Assembly (NCBI RefSeq): GCF_009769165.1
Contig: NZ_CP043476.1
Location: forward strand, 3,789,001 to 3,853,000
Length of the DNA: 64,000 bases
Direction: 5' to 3'
Origin: Xanthomonas hyacinthi
GTDB taxonomy: Bacteria; Pseudomonadota; Gammaproteobacteria; Xanthomonadales; Xanthomonadaceae
This document shows, piece by piece, positions 25,405 through 33,932 of this stretch. A program made the position numbers and the translations under genes. How positions within the stretch are numbered: position 1 is the first letter of the stretch; each line of letters starts with the position of its first letter. The notes under the pieces are model-generated. The model did not search any database. It worked only from the letters and a program-made list of their open reading frames with translations, and was not told the DNA's origin.

Positions 25405-26220
25405 ATGAAAAGCAATACGACAACCATTCTGGTCGCGGCTGGCGCATTGCTGGCCGGCGGTGTGGCCACCGCGGCCTTCATGAACAACCGCGACAAGCAG
25501 GAATTCACCGGCAACGGCGATGTGCGTCCGGCCCCGGACACTACCCCGGGCGGCGACGCCGTCGCCGGCAACGGCGTCGGCGGCAAGCTGGAATACGCCG
25601 ACGTGGTCCGGGTCGATCCGATCACCCAGAAGGAGCAGCGCTACGCCGAGGTGATCGGCACCGAGCCGCTGCGCGAGACCGCCACCACCACCACCCCGCG
25701 TCAGGTCTGCAACGACGTGGTGGTGCAGGAGCGCCTGCCCGAGCGCGATGGCAACGTCGGCGGCACCGTGGTCGGTGCGGTGGTCGGCGGCCTGCTCGGC
25801 AACCAGGTCGGCGGCGGCAACGGCCGCAAGGCGGCGACCGCGGCCGGCGCGGTGGCGGGCGGCTTCATCGGCAACCAGGTCGACCGCAACCATGTCGGCG
25901 GCCGCGTGGTCGACCGCACCGAGCGCCAGTGCCACACCGAGAACAGCACCGCCGAGTCCTCGCGCATCACCGGCTACACCGTGACCTACCGCAACGACGA
26001 CGGCAGCACCGGCACCATGCGCACCGACAGCAAGCCGGGCAGCCGCATCGCGCTGGGCAAGGACGACGTGGTCAAGGGCTACGAGGTCACCTACCGCTAC
26101 GACGGCCAGGAGAAGACCGTGCGCATGGACGACAAGCCCAGCAGCGACCGCCTGCCGGTGCTCGACGGGCGCCTGGTCACGCAGACCGCCGCGGCCAGCG
26201 ACGTGATCGGCCAGCGCTGA
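25405..26220 (+). CDS. glycine-zipper 2TM domain envelope protein
   Basis: A 271-residue protein with an N-terminal hydrophobic helix (TTILVAAGALLAGGVATAAFM) acting as signal anchor. A central glycine zipper, GGTVVGAVVGGLLGNQVGGGNGRKAATAAGAVAGGFIGNQVD, inserts in or spans a membrane. The C-terminal part repeats the unit VTYRNDDGSTGTMR and VTYRYDGQEKTVRMDDKP with GYxVTYR before each, a beta repeat seen in this envelope family. Two cysteines (RQVCNDV and ERQCHTE) could pair. AGGAGAG lies before the ATG. It ends in a strong terminator at 26241. Confidence 0.82.
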   Translation: MKSNTTTILVAAGALLAGGVATAAFMNNRDKQEFTGNGDVRPAPDTTPGGDAVAGNGVGGKLEYADVVRVDPITQKEQRYAEVIGTEPLRETATTTTPRQVCNDVVVQERLPERDGNVGGTVVGAVVGGLLGNQVGGGNGRKAATAAGAVAGGFIGNQVDRNHVGGRVVDRTERQCHTENSTAESSRITGYTVTYRNDDGSTGTMRTDSKPGSRIALGKDDVVKGYEVTYRYDGQEKTVRMDDKPSSDRLPVLDGRLVTQTAAASDVIGQR

Positions 26221-26240
26221 AGCAGCGCACAGCGGCATCG

Positions 26241-26275
26241 AGCAAAGGCCGGCCCTGCGCCGGCCTTTGCTTTTT
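26241..26275 (+). terminator. rho-independent terminator after the glycine-zipper gene
   Basis: GCAAAGGCCGG, loop CCCTGCG, CCGGCCTTTGC, then TTTTT: an 11-bp GC-rich perfect stem followed by a T run, 20 nt after the stop codon at 26220. Confidence 0.92.
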
Positions 26276-26327
26276 CGGGCGGCGGGGACGCCGATACAAT
26301 GCCGGCTCCACCTGCGCGAGTCCCGCC

Positions 26328-27491
26328 ATGCCGTTGCCTTGCGACGATCTGTTCAACGTGGCCGCGCTGCTCAGCGAGGAGGAGCGCGCGATCCAGCAGG
26401 CGGTGGCGCGCTTCGTCGATGCCAGGGTGCTGCCGATCATCGGCGCGGCGTTCGACCAGGCGCGGTTTCCCGCCGAACTGGTGCCGGAGCTGGCGCAGCT
26501 GGGCCTGCTCGGCGCCACGCTGCCGCCCGCCGACGGCGGCGCCGGACTCAACGCGGTCTGCTACGGCCTGATCTGCCAGGAACTGGAACGCGGCGACAGC
26601 GGCCTGCGCAGTTTCGTCAGCGTGCAGTCCTCGCTGTGCATGTATCCGATCCACGCCTATGGCAGCCAGGCGCAGCGGCAGCGCTGGCTGCCGGCGATGG
26701 CCGCCGGCAGCGCGATCGGCTGCTTCGGCCTGACCGAGGCGCAGGGCGGTTCCGATCCGGCCGCGATGCAGACCCGCGCGCTGCGCGATGGCGACGGCTG
26801 GCGCCTGAGCGGCAGCAAGATGTGGATCACCAACGGCAGCCTGGCCGATGTGGCGATCGTGTGGGCGCAGACCGAGGACGGCGTGCAGGGGTTCCTGGTC
26901 GAGGCCGGCACGCCCGGCTTCGGCGTGCAGGACATCGCGCACAAGATGAGCCTGCGCGCCTCGGTGACCTCGGCGCTGTTCCTGGACGCCGTGCGCCTGC
27001 CCGACACGCAGCGGCTGCCGGGCGTGCGCGGCCTGAAGGGCCCGCTGGGCTGCCTGACCCAGGCCCGCTACGGCATCAGCTGGGGCGCGATCGGCGCGGC
27101 GATCGCCTGCCTGCGCGAGGCGCTGGCCTATGCCGGCGAGCGCATCCTGTTCGGGCGCCCGCTGGCGGCCACGCAGAGCGCGCAGATCAAGCTGGCCGAC
27201 ATGGCCCGGCGCATCGCCGCCGCGCAGCTGCTGGCATTGCAGCTGGGCCGGCTCAAGGATGCCGGTGCGCTGCAGCCGGCGCAGGTGTCGCTGGCGAAGT
27301 GGAACAACGTGCGCATGGCGCTGGACATCGCCCGCGAATGCCGCGACCTGCTCGGCGGCGCCGGCATCACCACCGAGTACGGCGCCATCCGCCACGCCTT
27401 GAACCTGGAATCGGTGATCACCTACGAAGGCACCGAGACCGTGCACCAGCTGGTGGTCGGCCGTGAACTGACCGGCATCAACGCGTTCTGA
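26328..27491 (+). CDS. gcdH: glutaryl-CoA dehydrogenase family acyl-CoA dehydrogenase
   Basis: A 387-residue flavoprotein. Features in order: helical N-terminal domain with DARVLPIIGAAFDQARFP, the FAD segment CFGLTEAQGGSDPAAMQT, WRLSGSKMWITNGSLADVAIVWA in the middle beta domain, RYGISWGAIGAA, and the catalytic Glu in ITYEGTETVHQLVVGRELTG near residue 366. The YEGT motif position and the RYGI/WGA sequence mark glutaryl-CoA dehydrogenases, which oxidise and decarboxylate glutaryl-CoA to crotonyl-CoA in lysine/tryptophan breakdown. ATG 26328 fits family length; the frame is open upstream without homology. No lysine-catabolism neighbours are seen. Confidence 0.88.
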   Translation: MPLPCDDLFNVAALLSEEERAIQQAVARFVDARVLPIIGAAFDQARFPAELVPELAQLGLLGATLPPADGGAGLNAVCYGLICQELERGDSGLRSFVSVQSSLCMYPIHAYGSQAQRQRWLPAMAAGSAIGCFGLTEAQGGSDPAAMQTRALRDGDGWRLSGSKMWITNGSLADVAIVWAQTEDGVQGFLVEAGTPGFGVQDIAHKMSLRASVTSALFLDAVRLPDTQRLPGVRGLKGPLGCLTQARYGISWGAIGAAIACLREALAYAGERILFGRPLAATQSAQIKLADMARRIAAAQLLALQLGRLKDAGALQPAQVSLAKWNNVRMALDIARECRDLLGGAGITTEYGAIRHALNLESVITYEGTETVHQLVVGRELTGINAF

Positions 27492-27551
27492 ACCGGTTCG
27501 CGCCGGTGCCGCGATGCCCGGTGCGACCGCCATGCACGAGGAGGCGAGGGC

Positions 27552-28091
27552 ATGAGCATTTTCGATCTGCAACTGGACACCGAACGCCTGCTGCTGCGCC
27601 CGCCGAGCGCGGCGGATTTCGAGGCGTTCACCCGTTTCACCGCCGATGCCGAGGCGATGCGCCACCTGGGCGGCGTGCAATCGCCGCCGGTGGCCTGGCG
27701 CAGCCTGGCGGCGCTGGTCGGCAGCTGGCAGCTGCAGGGATTTTCGATGTTCTCGGTGATCGAGAAGCGCAGCGGGCAGTGGATCGGCCGGGTCGGGCCG
27801 TGGCAGCCGCATGCCTGGCCGGGGACCGAGGTGGGCTGGGCGATCGCGCGCCCGTACTGGGGCCAGGGCTATGCGCCGGAAGCGGCGCGCGCGGCGATCG
27901 ACTGGGCGTTCGCGCAGCTGGGCTGGACCGAGGTGATCCATACCATCGCCGCCGACAACGCCAATTCCAAGGCGGTGGCGGCCAAGCTGGGTTCGCGCTA
28001 CCTGCGCCAGGCGCGCCTGCCCGAGCCGCTGCAGGCGCACGAGGTGGCCGTGTGGGGGCAGTCGCGCGCGGACTGGCAGGCGCGGCGCTGA
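27552..28091 (+). CDS. GNAT family acetyltransferase (RimJ/RimL type)
   Basis: A 179-residue acetyltransferase. The start LDTERLLLRPPSAADFEAFTRFTAD is the hallmark of the RimJ/RimL/SpeG-like group. The acetyl-CoA loop lies in RPYWGQGYAPEAARAAIDWAF (motif Q/R-x-x-G-x-G/A), then VIHTIAADNANSKAVAAKLG, which includes the N-x-x-S-x-x-V-x-x-K-x-G motif. Substrate may be a protein N-terminus or a small amine; it cannot be decided. GAGGAG precedes ATG 27552. It lies 60 nt after the glutaryl-CoA dehydrogenase and may be cotranscribed. Confidence 0.9.
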   Translation: MSIFDLQLDTERLLLRPPSAADFEAFTRFTADAEAMRHLGGVQSPPVAWRSLAALVGSWQLQGFSMFSVIEKRSGQWIGRVGPWQPHAWPGTEVGWAIARPYWGQGYAPEAARAAIDWAFAQLGWTEVIHTIAADNANSKAVAAKLGSRYLRQARLPEPLQAHEVAVWGQSRADWQARR

Positions 28092-28182
28092 GCGGCCTGG
28101 CGGCGGTCGCCTTGGCCGTATTCACCTGGCCGCCCTGCGCCGGCGGCTAGGCTGCAAGCCCCAAATCGGTCAGGAGTACGCC

Positions 28183-28737
28183 ATGAGCCAGTACCGCATC
28201 GCGGTTTTCGTCGGCAGTCTGCGCAAGGAGTCGTGCAACCGGCGCCTGGCGCTGGCGCTGGAGAAACTTGCCGGCGACCGCGCCCGCTTCGCGTACGTGG
28301 AGATCGGCGATCTGCCGCTGTACGACCAGGACCACGACCACGACTACCCGGAGCAGGGCAAGCGGCTGAAGGCGCAGGTCAGCGACGCCGACGCGGTGCT
28401 GTTCGTGACCCCCGAGTACAACCGCTCGATCCCCGGCGTGCTCAAGAACGCGATCGACCTGGGTTCGCGGCCCTACGGCGACAACGCCTTCGCCGGCAAG
28501 CCGGCGGCGCTGTGCGGGGTCTCGCCCGGCACGCTCGGCACCGCGCTGGCGCAGCAGCACCTGCGCAACGTGCTGGCCTACCTGGACATGCCGGTGCTGG
28601 GCCAGCCGGAGGTGTTCGTGCAGTTCAAGGAAGGCTTGATCGCGGCCGACGGCAGCATCGGCAACGCGGACACGCGCAAGTTCCTGCAGGGCTTCGTCGA
28701 CAAGTTCATCGCCTGGGTCGACGAACTGCAGGCCTGA
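28183..28737 (+). CDS. NADPH-dependent FMN reductase (ChrR/YieF-like)
   Basis: A 184-residue flavodoxin-fold quinone or azo-type reductase. The FMN phosphate loop is VFVGSLRKESCNRRLA, and the conserved FVTPEYNRSIPGVLKNAIDLGSRP segment binds FMN and forms the tetramer contact, as in E. coli ChrR. It should reduce quinones with NADPH and may reduce chromate incidentally. AGGAG lies before ATG 28183. It precedes dnaB by 247 nt, an interval holding an octamer tandem repeat. Confidence 0.9.
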   Translation: MSQYRIAVFVGSLRKESCNRRLALALEKLAGDRARFAYVEIGDLPLYDQDHDHDYPEQGKRLKAQVSDADAVLFVTPEYNRSIPGVLKNAIDLGSRPYGDNAFAGKPAALCGVSPGTLGTALAQQHLRNVLAYLDMPVLGQPEVFVQFKEGLIAADGSIGNADTRKFLQGFVDKFIAWVDELQA

Positions 28738-28913
28738 GTCGGCGCGAACGCGCCATCGCAGCCGATGCGACGCGCAGCGGCGACGCTGGCGCTGCGGCGA
28801 TCGGGTTGCGTGGCGGGGCCTGTGCGCAGTTCTCAACGGCTTGTCCACAGACTTGTCCCTAGCCGCGCCGCGCACCGCTGACTAAGATGCCCGACCGGGT
28901 CGCGCCGTCGGCG

Positions 28914-28968
28914 CCGCCCGCCGCCCGCAGTCCGCCGCCCGCAGTCCCGCAGTCCCGCAGTCCCGCAG
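28914..28968. repeat. octamer tandem repeat in the dnaB leader
   Basis: GCAGTCCC occurs three times in perfect tandem at 28941-28964, followed by a partial GCAG; degenerate CCGCCCGCAGTCC units precede it from about 28914. The array ends 16 nt before the dnaB start codon and includes or abuts the ribosome-binding region (AGAGAGAAGA at 28967-28976), so copy-number change would alter the leader only. Confidence 0.85.
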
Positions 28969-28984
28969 AGAGAAGACCCAGCCC

Positions 28985-30403
28985 ATGTCCGCCCGTCCCG
29001 GCTATCGCGGCGACCGCAAAAGCGAGCGTGGCGAACGCAGCGAGCCGCGTATCGATCAGCTGCGCGTGCCGCCGCATTCGATCGAGGCCGAGCAGGCCGT
29101 GCTCGGCGGCCTGATGCTGGCGCCCGACGCCTACGACCGGGTCAACGACCAGCTCACCGACAACGATTTCTACCGCCGCGACCACCAGCTGATCTACCGC
29201 GCGATCCGCGAGCTGGCCGAGAAGGGCCGCCCGTTCGATGCGGTGACGCTGGGCGAGTGGTTCGAATCGCAGGGCAAGCTGGAGATGGTCGGCGACGGCG
29301 CCTACCTGATCGAACTGGCCAGCACCACGCCGTCGGCGGCCAACATCGCCGCCTATGCCGAGATCGTGCGCGACAAGGCGGTGCTGCGGCAGCTGATCGA
29401 GGTCGGCACCAGCATCGTCAACGACGGCTTCCAGCCGGAAGGGCGCGAGAGCGCGGAGCTGCTGGCCAGCGCCGAGAAGGCGGTGTTCAAGATCGCCGAG
29501 GCCGGCGCGCGCGGGCGCAGCGATTTCGTGGCGATGCCCGGCGCGTTGAAGGACGCGTTCGAGGAATTGCGCAGCCGCTTCGAGAACGGCGGCAACATCA
29601 CCGGCCTGGCCACCGGCTACAGCGACTTCGACGCGATGACCGCCGGCCTGCAGCCGACCGACCTGATCATCCTCGCCGCGCGTCCGGCGATGGGCAAGAC
29701 CACGCTGGCGCTGAACATCGCCGAGTACGCGGCGATCAAGTCGAAGAAGGCGGTGGCGGTGTTCTCGATGGAAATGTCGGCCTCGCAGCTGGCGATGCGC
29801 CTGATCTCCTCCAACGGCCGCATCAATGCGCAGCGCCTGCGCACCGGCCAGCTCGAGGACGAGGATTGGGCGCGGGTCACCGGCGCGATCAAGATGCTGA
29901 AGGAGACCAAGATCTTCATCGACGACACGCCGGGCGTGTCGCCGGAGGTCCTGCGTTCCAAGGCGCGCCGGCTCAAGCGCGAGCACGACCTGGGGCTGAT
30001 CGTCATCGACTACCTGCAGCTGATGTCGGTGCCGGGCAACAGCGAGAACCGCGCCACCGAGATCTCCGAGATCTCGCGCTCGCTCAAGGGCCTGGCCAAG
30101 GAACTGGGGGTGCCGGTGATCGCGCTGTCGCAGCTCAACCGCTCGCTGGAAACGCGCACCGACAAGCGCCCGGTGATGGCCGACCTGCGCGAATCCGGGG
30201 CGATCGAGCAGGACGCGGACATGATCGTGTTCATCTACCGCGACGACTACTACAACAAGGAAAATTCGCCGGACAAGGGCCTGGCCGAGATCATCATCGG
30301 CAAGCATCGCGGCGGCCCGACCGGCTCGTGCAAGCTCAAGTTCTTCGGCGAATACACCCGCTTCGACAACCTCGCGCACGATTCGGTGGGCGCGTTCGAG
30401 TAA
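28985..30403 (+). CDS. dnaB: replicative DNA helicase DnaB
   Basis: A 472-residue hexameric helicase that unwinds DNA at the fork. N-terminal primase-binding domain: RVPPHSIEAEQAVLGGLML onward to about residue 125. C-terminal RecA-like domain: LIILAARPAMGKTTLALNIAE (Walker A, about residues 226-246), FSMEMSASQLAMRLIS, LIVIDYLQLMS (Walker B) and VIALSQLNRSLETR, ending in the arginine-finger region DLRESGAIEQDAD. No intein is inserted at the usual sites. The first 22 residues are a basic polar tail. A tandem repeat lies in its leader. Confidence 0.97.
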   Translation: MSARPGYRGDRKSERGERSEPRIDQLRVPPHSIEAEQAVLGGLMLAPDAYDRVNDQLTDNDFYRRDHQLIYRAIRELAEKGRPFDAVTLGEWFESQGKLEMVGDGAYLIELASTTPSAANIAAYAEIVRDKAVLRQLIEVGTSIVNDGFQPEGRESAELLASAEKAVFKIAEAGARGRSDFVAMPGALKDAFEELRSRFENGGNITGLATGYSDFDAMTAGLQPTDLIILAARPAMGKTTLALNIAEYAAIKSKKAVAVFSMEMSASQLAMRLISSNGRINAQRLRTGQLEDEDWARVTGAIKMLKETKIFIDDTPGVSPEVLRSKARRLKREHDLGLIVIDYLQLMSVPGNSENRATEISEISRSLKGLAKELGVPVIALSQLNRSLETRTDKRPVMADLRESGAIEQDADMIVFIYRDDYYNKENSPDKGLAEIIIGKHRGGPTGSCKLKFFGEYTRFDNLAHDSVGAFE

Positions 30404-30576
30404 GGCGCCCGGGCGACTGCGCTGGCGCTCGTGCGCGTGTTGCGCCGCAGTGGATTTTTCGCCGGCGCGCTGATGCATCCGAGCGCAGCGATACCTCTGT
30501 CACAGAGCGCCGCGCTGGCGCTCAAGCCAGATGCGCGGCGGTCGATACCGGGTGGGAACCCATTCCGGATCCTGCC

Positions 30577-31686
30577 ATGCCGCTGACCGTCACCCATGCG
30601 GAAACCGCCAACCGCGATGCCGTCGCCGCCGTCGCCGCGTTGCGTGCGCAGTTGGGCGCCGCACCGCTGGACGCGTTGCTGCTGTTTTGCGATGCCGAGT
30701 ACGACCTGGAGGCGCTGGGCCCGGCGCTCAAAGCCGGCTTCGACTGCCCGGTGATCGGCTGCACTGCCGCCGGCCAGATCGGCGCAGGCGGCTTCCAGAG
30801 CAGCGGCATCCTGGTCGCCGGCCTGCGTGGCGGCGTGCTGCAGGCGCAGCCGCTGCTGATTGCGCCGTTGCGCGACCTGCAGGCGCAGGTCGCGGTGGCC
30901 GCCGAGGCGGTGCAGGCCGCCACCGTCGACAAGACTGGGCGGTGCTTCGCGCTGCTGCTGGTCGATGGGCTGTCCACCTGCGAGGAATACCTGGCCGCGG
31001 CGCTGTACCGGATGATCGGCGACGTGCCGCTGCTCGGCGGTTCGGCCGGCGACAACCTGCGCTTCGAGCGCACCCAGGTCTACTACGACGGCCGCTTCCT
31101 GGCCGATGCCGCGGTGCTGACCGTGTTCCATTCGCAGCATCCGTTCGTGGTGTTCAAGCTGCAGCACTTCATCGCCAGCGAGATCGAACTGGTGGTCACC
31201 GATGCCGACCCGGAGCGGCGCCTGATCCGCGAGATCAACGGCGAGCCTGCGGCGCTGGCCTACGCCGCGGCGATCGGCGTGCCGCTGCAGGCGCTGGACC
31301 CGCACGTGTTCTCCACCTATCCGCTGCTGCTGATGCTGAGCGGCGAACCCTACGTGCGCTCGATCCTGCGCGTCAACGCGGACTTGTCGCTGACCTGCTA
31401 CTGCGCGGTGGAGGAGGGCATGGTGGTGTCGGTCGGCAAGGCGGTCGACGTGATGGAAACGCTGCAGCAGGCCTTTGCCGAGGTGCACGAGGCGGTGTCC
31501 GATCCGGCGCTGGTGATCGGCTGCGACTGCATCCTGCGGCGCCTGGAGTTCGGCCAGTCGCAGATGCAGCAGCAGGTCGGTGCGTTCATGGCGCAGCAGC
31601 GCGTGTTCGGCTTTTCCACCTACGGCGAGCAGTTCAACGGCCTGCACGTCAACCAGACCTTTACCGGCGTGGCGATCGGGAGATGA
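30577..31686 (+). CDS. FIST-domain sensor protein (NosP-like)
   Basis: A 369-residue soluble protein with FIST-N (GCTAAGQIGAGGFQSSGI at about 61-78 and GDVPLLGGSAGDN at 148-160) and FIST-C (VIGCDCILRR at about 313-322 and FGFSTYGEQFNGLHVNQTFTGVAIG, containing His357). FIST proteins of the NosP type bind heme and nitric oxide and control a partner kinase in Pseudomonas, Vibrio and Legionella. Here the kinase gene overlaps its stop by ATGA, the same gene pairing. ATG 30577 is chosen as the first Met before the FIST homology. Heme binding is inference; other FIST proteins bind small ligands such as amino acids. Confidence 0.85.
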   Translation: MPLTVTHAETANRDAVAAVAALRAQLGAAPLDALLLFCDAEYDLEALGPALKAGFDCPVIGCTAAGQIGAGGFQSSGILVAGLRGGVLQAQPLLIAPLRDLQAQVAVAAEAVQAATVDKTGRCFALLLVDGLSTCEEYLAAALYRMIGDVPLLGGSAGDNLRFERTQVYYDGRFLADAAVLTVFHSQHPFVVFKLQHFIASEIELVVTDADPERRLIREINGEPAALAYAAAIGVPLQALDPHVFSTYPLLLMLSGEPYVRSILRVNADLSLTCYCAVEEGMVVSVGKAVDVMETLQQAFAEVHEAVSDPALVIGCDCILRRLEFGQSQMQQQVGAFMAQQRVFGFSTYGEQFNGLHVNQTFTGVAIGR

Positions 31687-32822
31687 GCATGTCCGCAGAT
31701 GCAGCGACGCTACCGACCCTGGCACCTGCCACGGCCGCTTCCTTCGAGAGCGGCGATGCGGCGCTGGTCACCGAGCTGCGCCGGCAACTGGCCGCGCGCG
31801 ACAAGGTGATCGCGGTGCTGAAGAAGCGGGTCACCGCGCGCGACGATGCGGTGGCCTCGCCGCTGGCCACGCTGCAGCAGAACATCGCGTTGGGCAAGGT
31901 CGTGGCGCTGAAGACCCAGGAACTGAGCCGCGAGCGGCAGGAGCTGGAGCAGGCGCTGGCCGACCTGGGCAAGGCGCAGACGGCGCTGCTGCAGGCGCAG
32001 AAGATGGAATCGATCGGCCAGCTCGCCGCCGGCATCGCCCACGAGATCAACACGCCGGCGCAGTACGTGCGCGACAACGTGGCGTTCGTGTGCAAGGCCA
32101 AGCAGATCCTCGATCACGTGTTCGACATGACCTTCGGCATCGTCGATGTGGCGCGGGCGCAGGGCGTGGCGCCGGAGCTGGTCGCCGCGCTCGACGCGCA
32201 GGTGACCTCGTCCAAGTTCCAGTACCTGCGCAAGCAGACGCCCGAGGCCTTGCAGCAGTCGCTGGAAGGGCTTGACCGCATCACCAAGATCGTCAGCGCG
32301 ATGAAGACGTTCTCGCACCCTTCCGCCGGCGAAAAGGAACCGGTGGACCTGCGCGAGCTGATCGCCACCACCGTCACCGTCGCCCGCAACGAGTGGAAAT
32401 ACGTGGCCGAGGTCGAGACCGATTTCGCCGCCGACGTGCCGCTGGTACCGTGCCTGCGCGACGAGATCGGCCAGGTGCTGCTGAATCTGGTGGTCAACGC
32501 GGCGCATGCGATCGGCGACACGCTGGTCCCCGGGCAGCGCGAGCAGGGCCGGATCCGCATCCTGCTGCGCCGTGCCGGCGACAGCCACGTGGACCTGTGC
32601 GTCAGCGACGACGGCCCGGGCATTCCCGAGGCGATCCGGACCAAGGTGTTCGATCCATTCTTCACCACCAAGCCGGTCGGCAAAGGCACCGGCCAGGGCC
32701 TGGCGATCGCCTACTCGACCGTGGTGGAAAAGCACCAGGGGCGGATCTTCTTCGAACCATCGGCGGACCAGCGCGGCACCACCTTCGTGGTGCGGCTGCC
32801 GTTGAACGTTGTGGCGGGCTGA
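31683..32822 (+). CDS. soluble histidine kinase (NahK/VpsS-like partner of the FIST protein)
   Basis: A 379-residue kinase with no membrane segment. Residues about 25-110 form a long coiled coil ([23 protein letters not shown] and later [21 protein letters not shown]). The dimerisation helix has the H-box [17 protein letters not shown] with phospho-acceptor His120. The ATPase domain shows the N-box [25 protein letters not shown] and [16 protein letters not shown]. The ATG overlaps the FIST stop (ATGA), so expression is coupled. The FIST protein is the likely sensor input, since the kinase has no recognisable sensory domain. Confidence 0.92.
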   Translation: MSMSADAATLPTLAPATAASFESGDAALVTELRRQLAARDKVIAVLKKRVTARDDAVASPLATLQQNIALGKVVALKTQELSRERQELEQALADLGKAQTALLQAQKMESIGQLAAGIAHEINTPAQYVRDNVAFVCKAKQILDHVFDMTFGIVDVARAQGVAPELVAALDAQVTSSKFQYLRKQTPEALQQSLEGLDRITKIVSAMKTFSHPSAGEKEPVDLRELIATTVTVARNEWKYVAEVETDFAADVPLVPCLRDEIGQVLLNLVVNAAHAIGDTLVPGQREQGRIRILLRRAGDSHVDLCVSDDGPGIPEAIRTKVFDPFFTTKPVGKGTGQGLAIAYSTVVEKHQGRIFFEPSADQRGTTFVVRLPLNVVAG

Positions 32823-32825
32823 GCG

Positions 32826-33932
32826 GTGCGCGTGCTGTTCGTCGACGACGAGAAGCAGGTGCTGGCCGGATTGGAACGCACCATGTTCATGGCCGACCGC
32901 GACTGGGACGTGGCCTTCGCCGGCAGCGGCGCCGAGGCGCTGGCCACGCTGCAGGCGCAGCCGGCCGACGTGGTGGTCTCGGACATGCGCATGCCGATGA
33001 TGGACGGCGCCGAACTGCTGCGCCAGGTGCGCGACAGTTGCCCGCGCACCATTCGCATCATCCTGTCCGGGCATACCGAACAGGAAGCGGCGCTGCGTTC
33101 GCTGGACGTGGCCCATCAGTTCCTGGCCAAGCCTTGCGAGGGCGATGCGCTGATCGAGGCGATCGACCGCGCCGTGGCGCTGCAGGTGCTGCTGGACGAT
33201 CCGGCGGTGCAGGCGGTGGCCGGACGCATCGGCGGGCTGCCGTCGGCGCCGCGCATGTTCGCGCAGCTCAACCGCCTGCTCGGCGACCCCGCTGCCGGCG
33301 TCGCGCAGGTGGCCGCGGTGGTGGAAGGCGACCCGGCGCTGGCGGCCAAGGTGCTGCAGCTGGCCAATTGCGCATTCTTCGGCAACGGCCAACGCGTGGC
33401 CGAGGTCAAGGAAGCGGTCAACCGCATCGGCATCGGCCTGCTGCGCACGCTGGTGCTGGCCAGCGAGGTGTTCCATAGCGACGCCAGCGACTCGGCCGAC
33501 GCGATCTGCGCCGACGCGGTGCGCGCTTCGCAGCTGGCGGCGGTGGTCGGCAAGGGCCATGCCGCCGAGGATGTGGTGACGACCGCGGCGCTGCTGGCCA
33601 ACGTCGGCGCGCTGCTGCCTGACATCGCGCGCCTGTGCCGCGACGCCGACCCGCAGGGGCGCGGGTTCCCGTCGCATGCGGAGATTGGCGCCTACCTGCT
33701 CGGCGTGTGGGGCCTGCCCGGGGCGATCGTCGAGGCAGTCGCCCATCACCGCGCTCCGCGCCGGGTCGCGCATCGCCAGTACGACGCGGTCGGCGTGGTG
33801 CACGTGGCGGTGGCGCTGGCCCATGGCCTGGCGCCGGACCTGGAGTATCTGCAGTCGATGGGCGTGGCCGCGCAGCTGCCGCAGTGGCAGGCGGCATGCG
33901 CACAGATTCGCCAAGCGGAGCACCTGGCATGA
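32826..33932 (+). CDS. response regulator with REC and HDOD domains
   Basis: A 368-residue protein starting at GTG 32826, 3 nt after the kinase stop. REC domain: VLFVDDEKQVL, phospho-acceptor Asp53 in VVVSDMRMPMMDG, and the Thr/Lys switch in RIILSGHTEQ and FLAKPCEGD. From about residue 125 an HDOD domain follows (GGLPSAPRMFAQLNRLLGDPAAGVAQVAAVVEGDPALAAKVLQLANCAFFG and INRIGIGLLRTLVLASEVF), a noncatalytic relative of HD hydrolases used in signalling, ending in a helix-rich tail (HAEIGAYLLGVWGLPGAIVEAVAHHRAP). Its stop overlaps the next start. It presumably receives phosphate from the kinase upstream. Confidence 0.92.
   Translation: MRVLFVDDEKQVLAGLERTMFMADRDWDVAFAGSGAEALATLQAQPADVVVSDMRMPMMDGAELLRQVRDSCPRTIRIILSGHTEQEAALRSLDVAHQFLAKPCEGDALIEAIDRAVALQVLLDDPAVQAVAGRIGGLPSAPRMFAQLNRLLGDPAAGVAQVAAVVEGDPALAAKVLQLANCAFFGNGQRVAEVKEAVNRIGIGLLRTLVLASEVFHSDASDSADAICADAVRASQLAAVVGKGHAAEDVVTTAALLANVGALLPDIARLCRDADPQGRGFPSHAEIGAYLLGVWGLPGAIVEAVAHHRAPRRVAHRQYDAVGVVHVAVALAHGLAPDLEYLQSMGVAAQLPQWQAACAQIRQAEHLA

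Noticed and set aside
30404..30576. A riboswitch ahead of the FIST operon.
   Set aside because: The interval is GC-rich and contains short inverted pairs, but none of the riboswitch consensus cores I know could be matched.
29257..31686. An 809-codon frame ending in the FIST protein.
   Set aside because: The first 440 codons lie inside dnaB in another frame. FIST homology begins near the Met at 30577.
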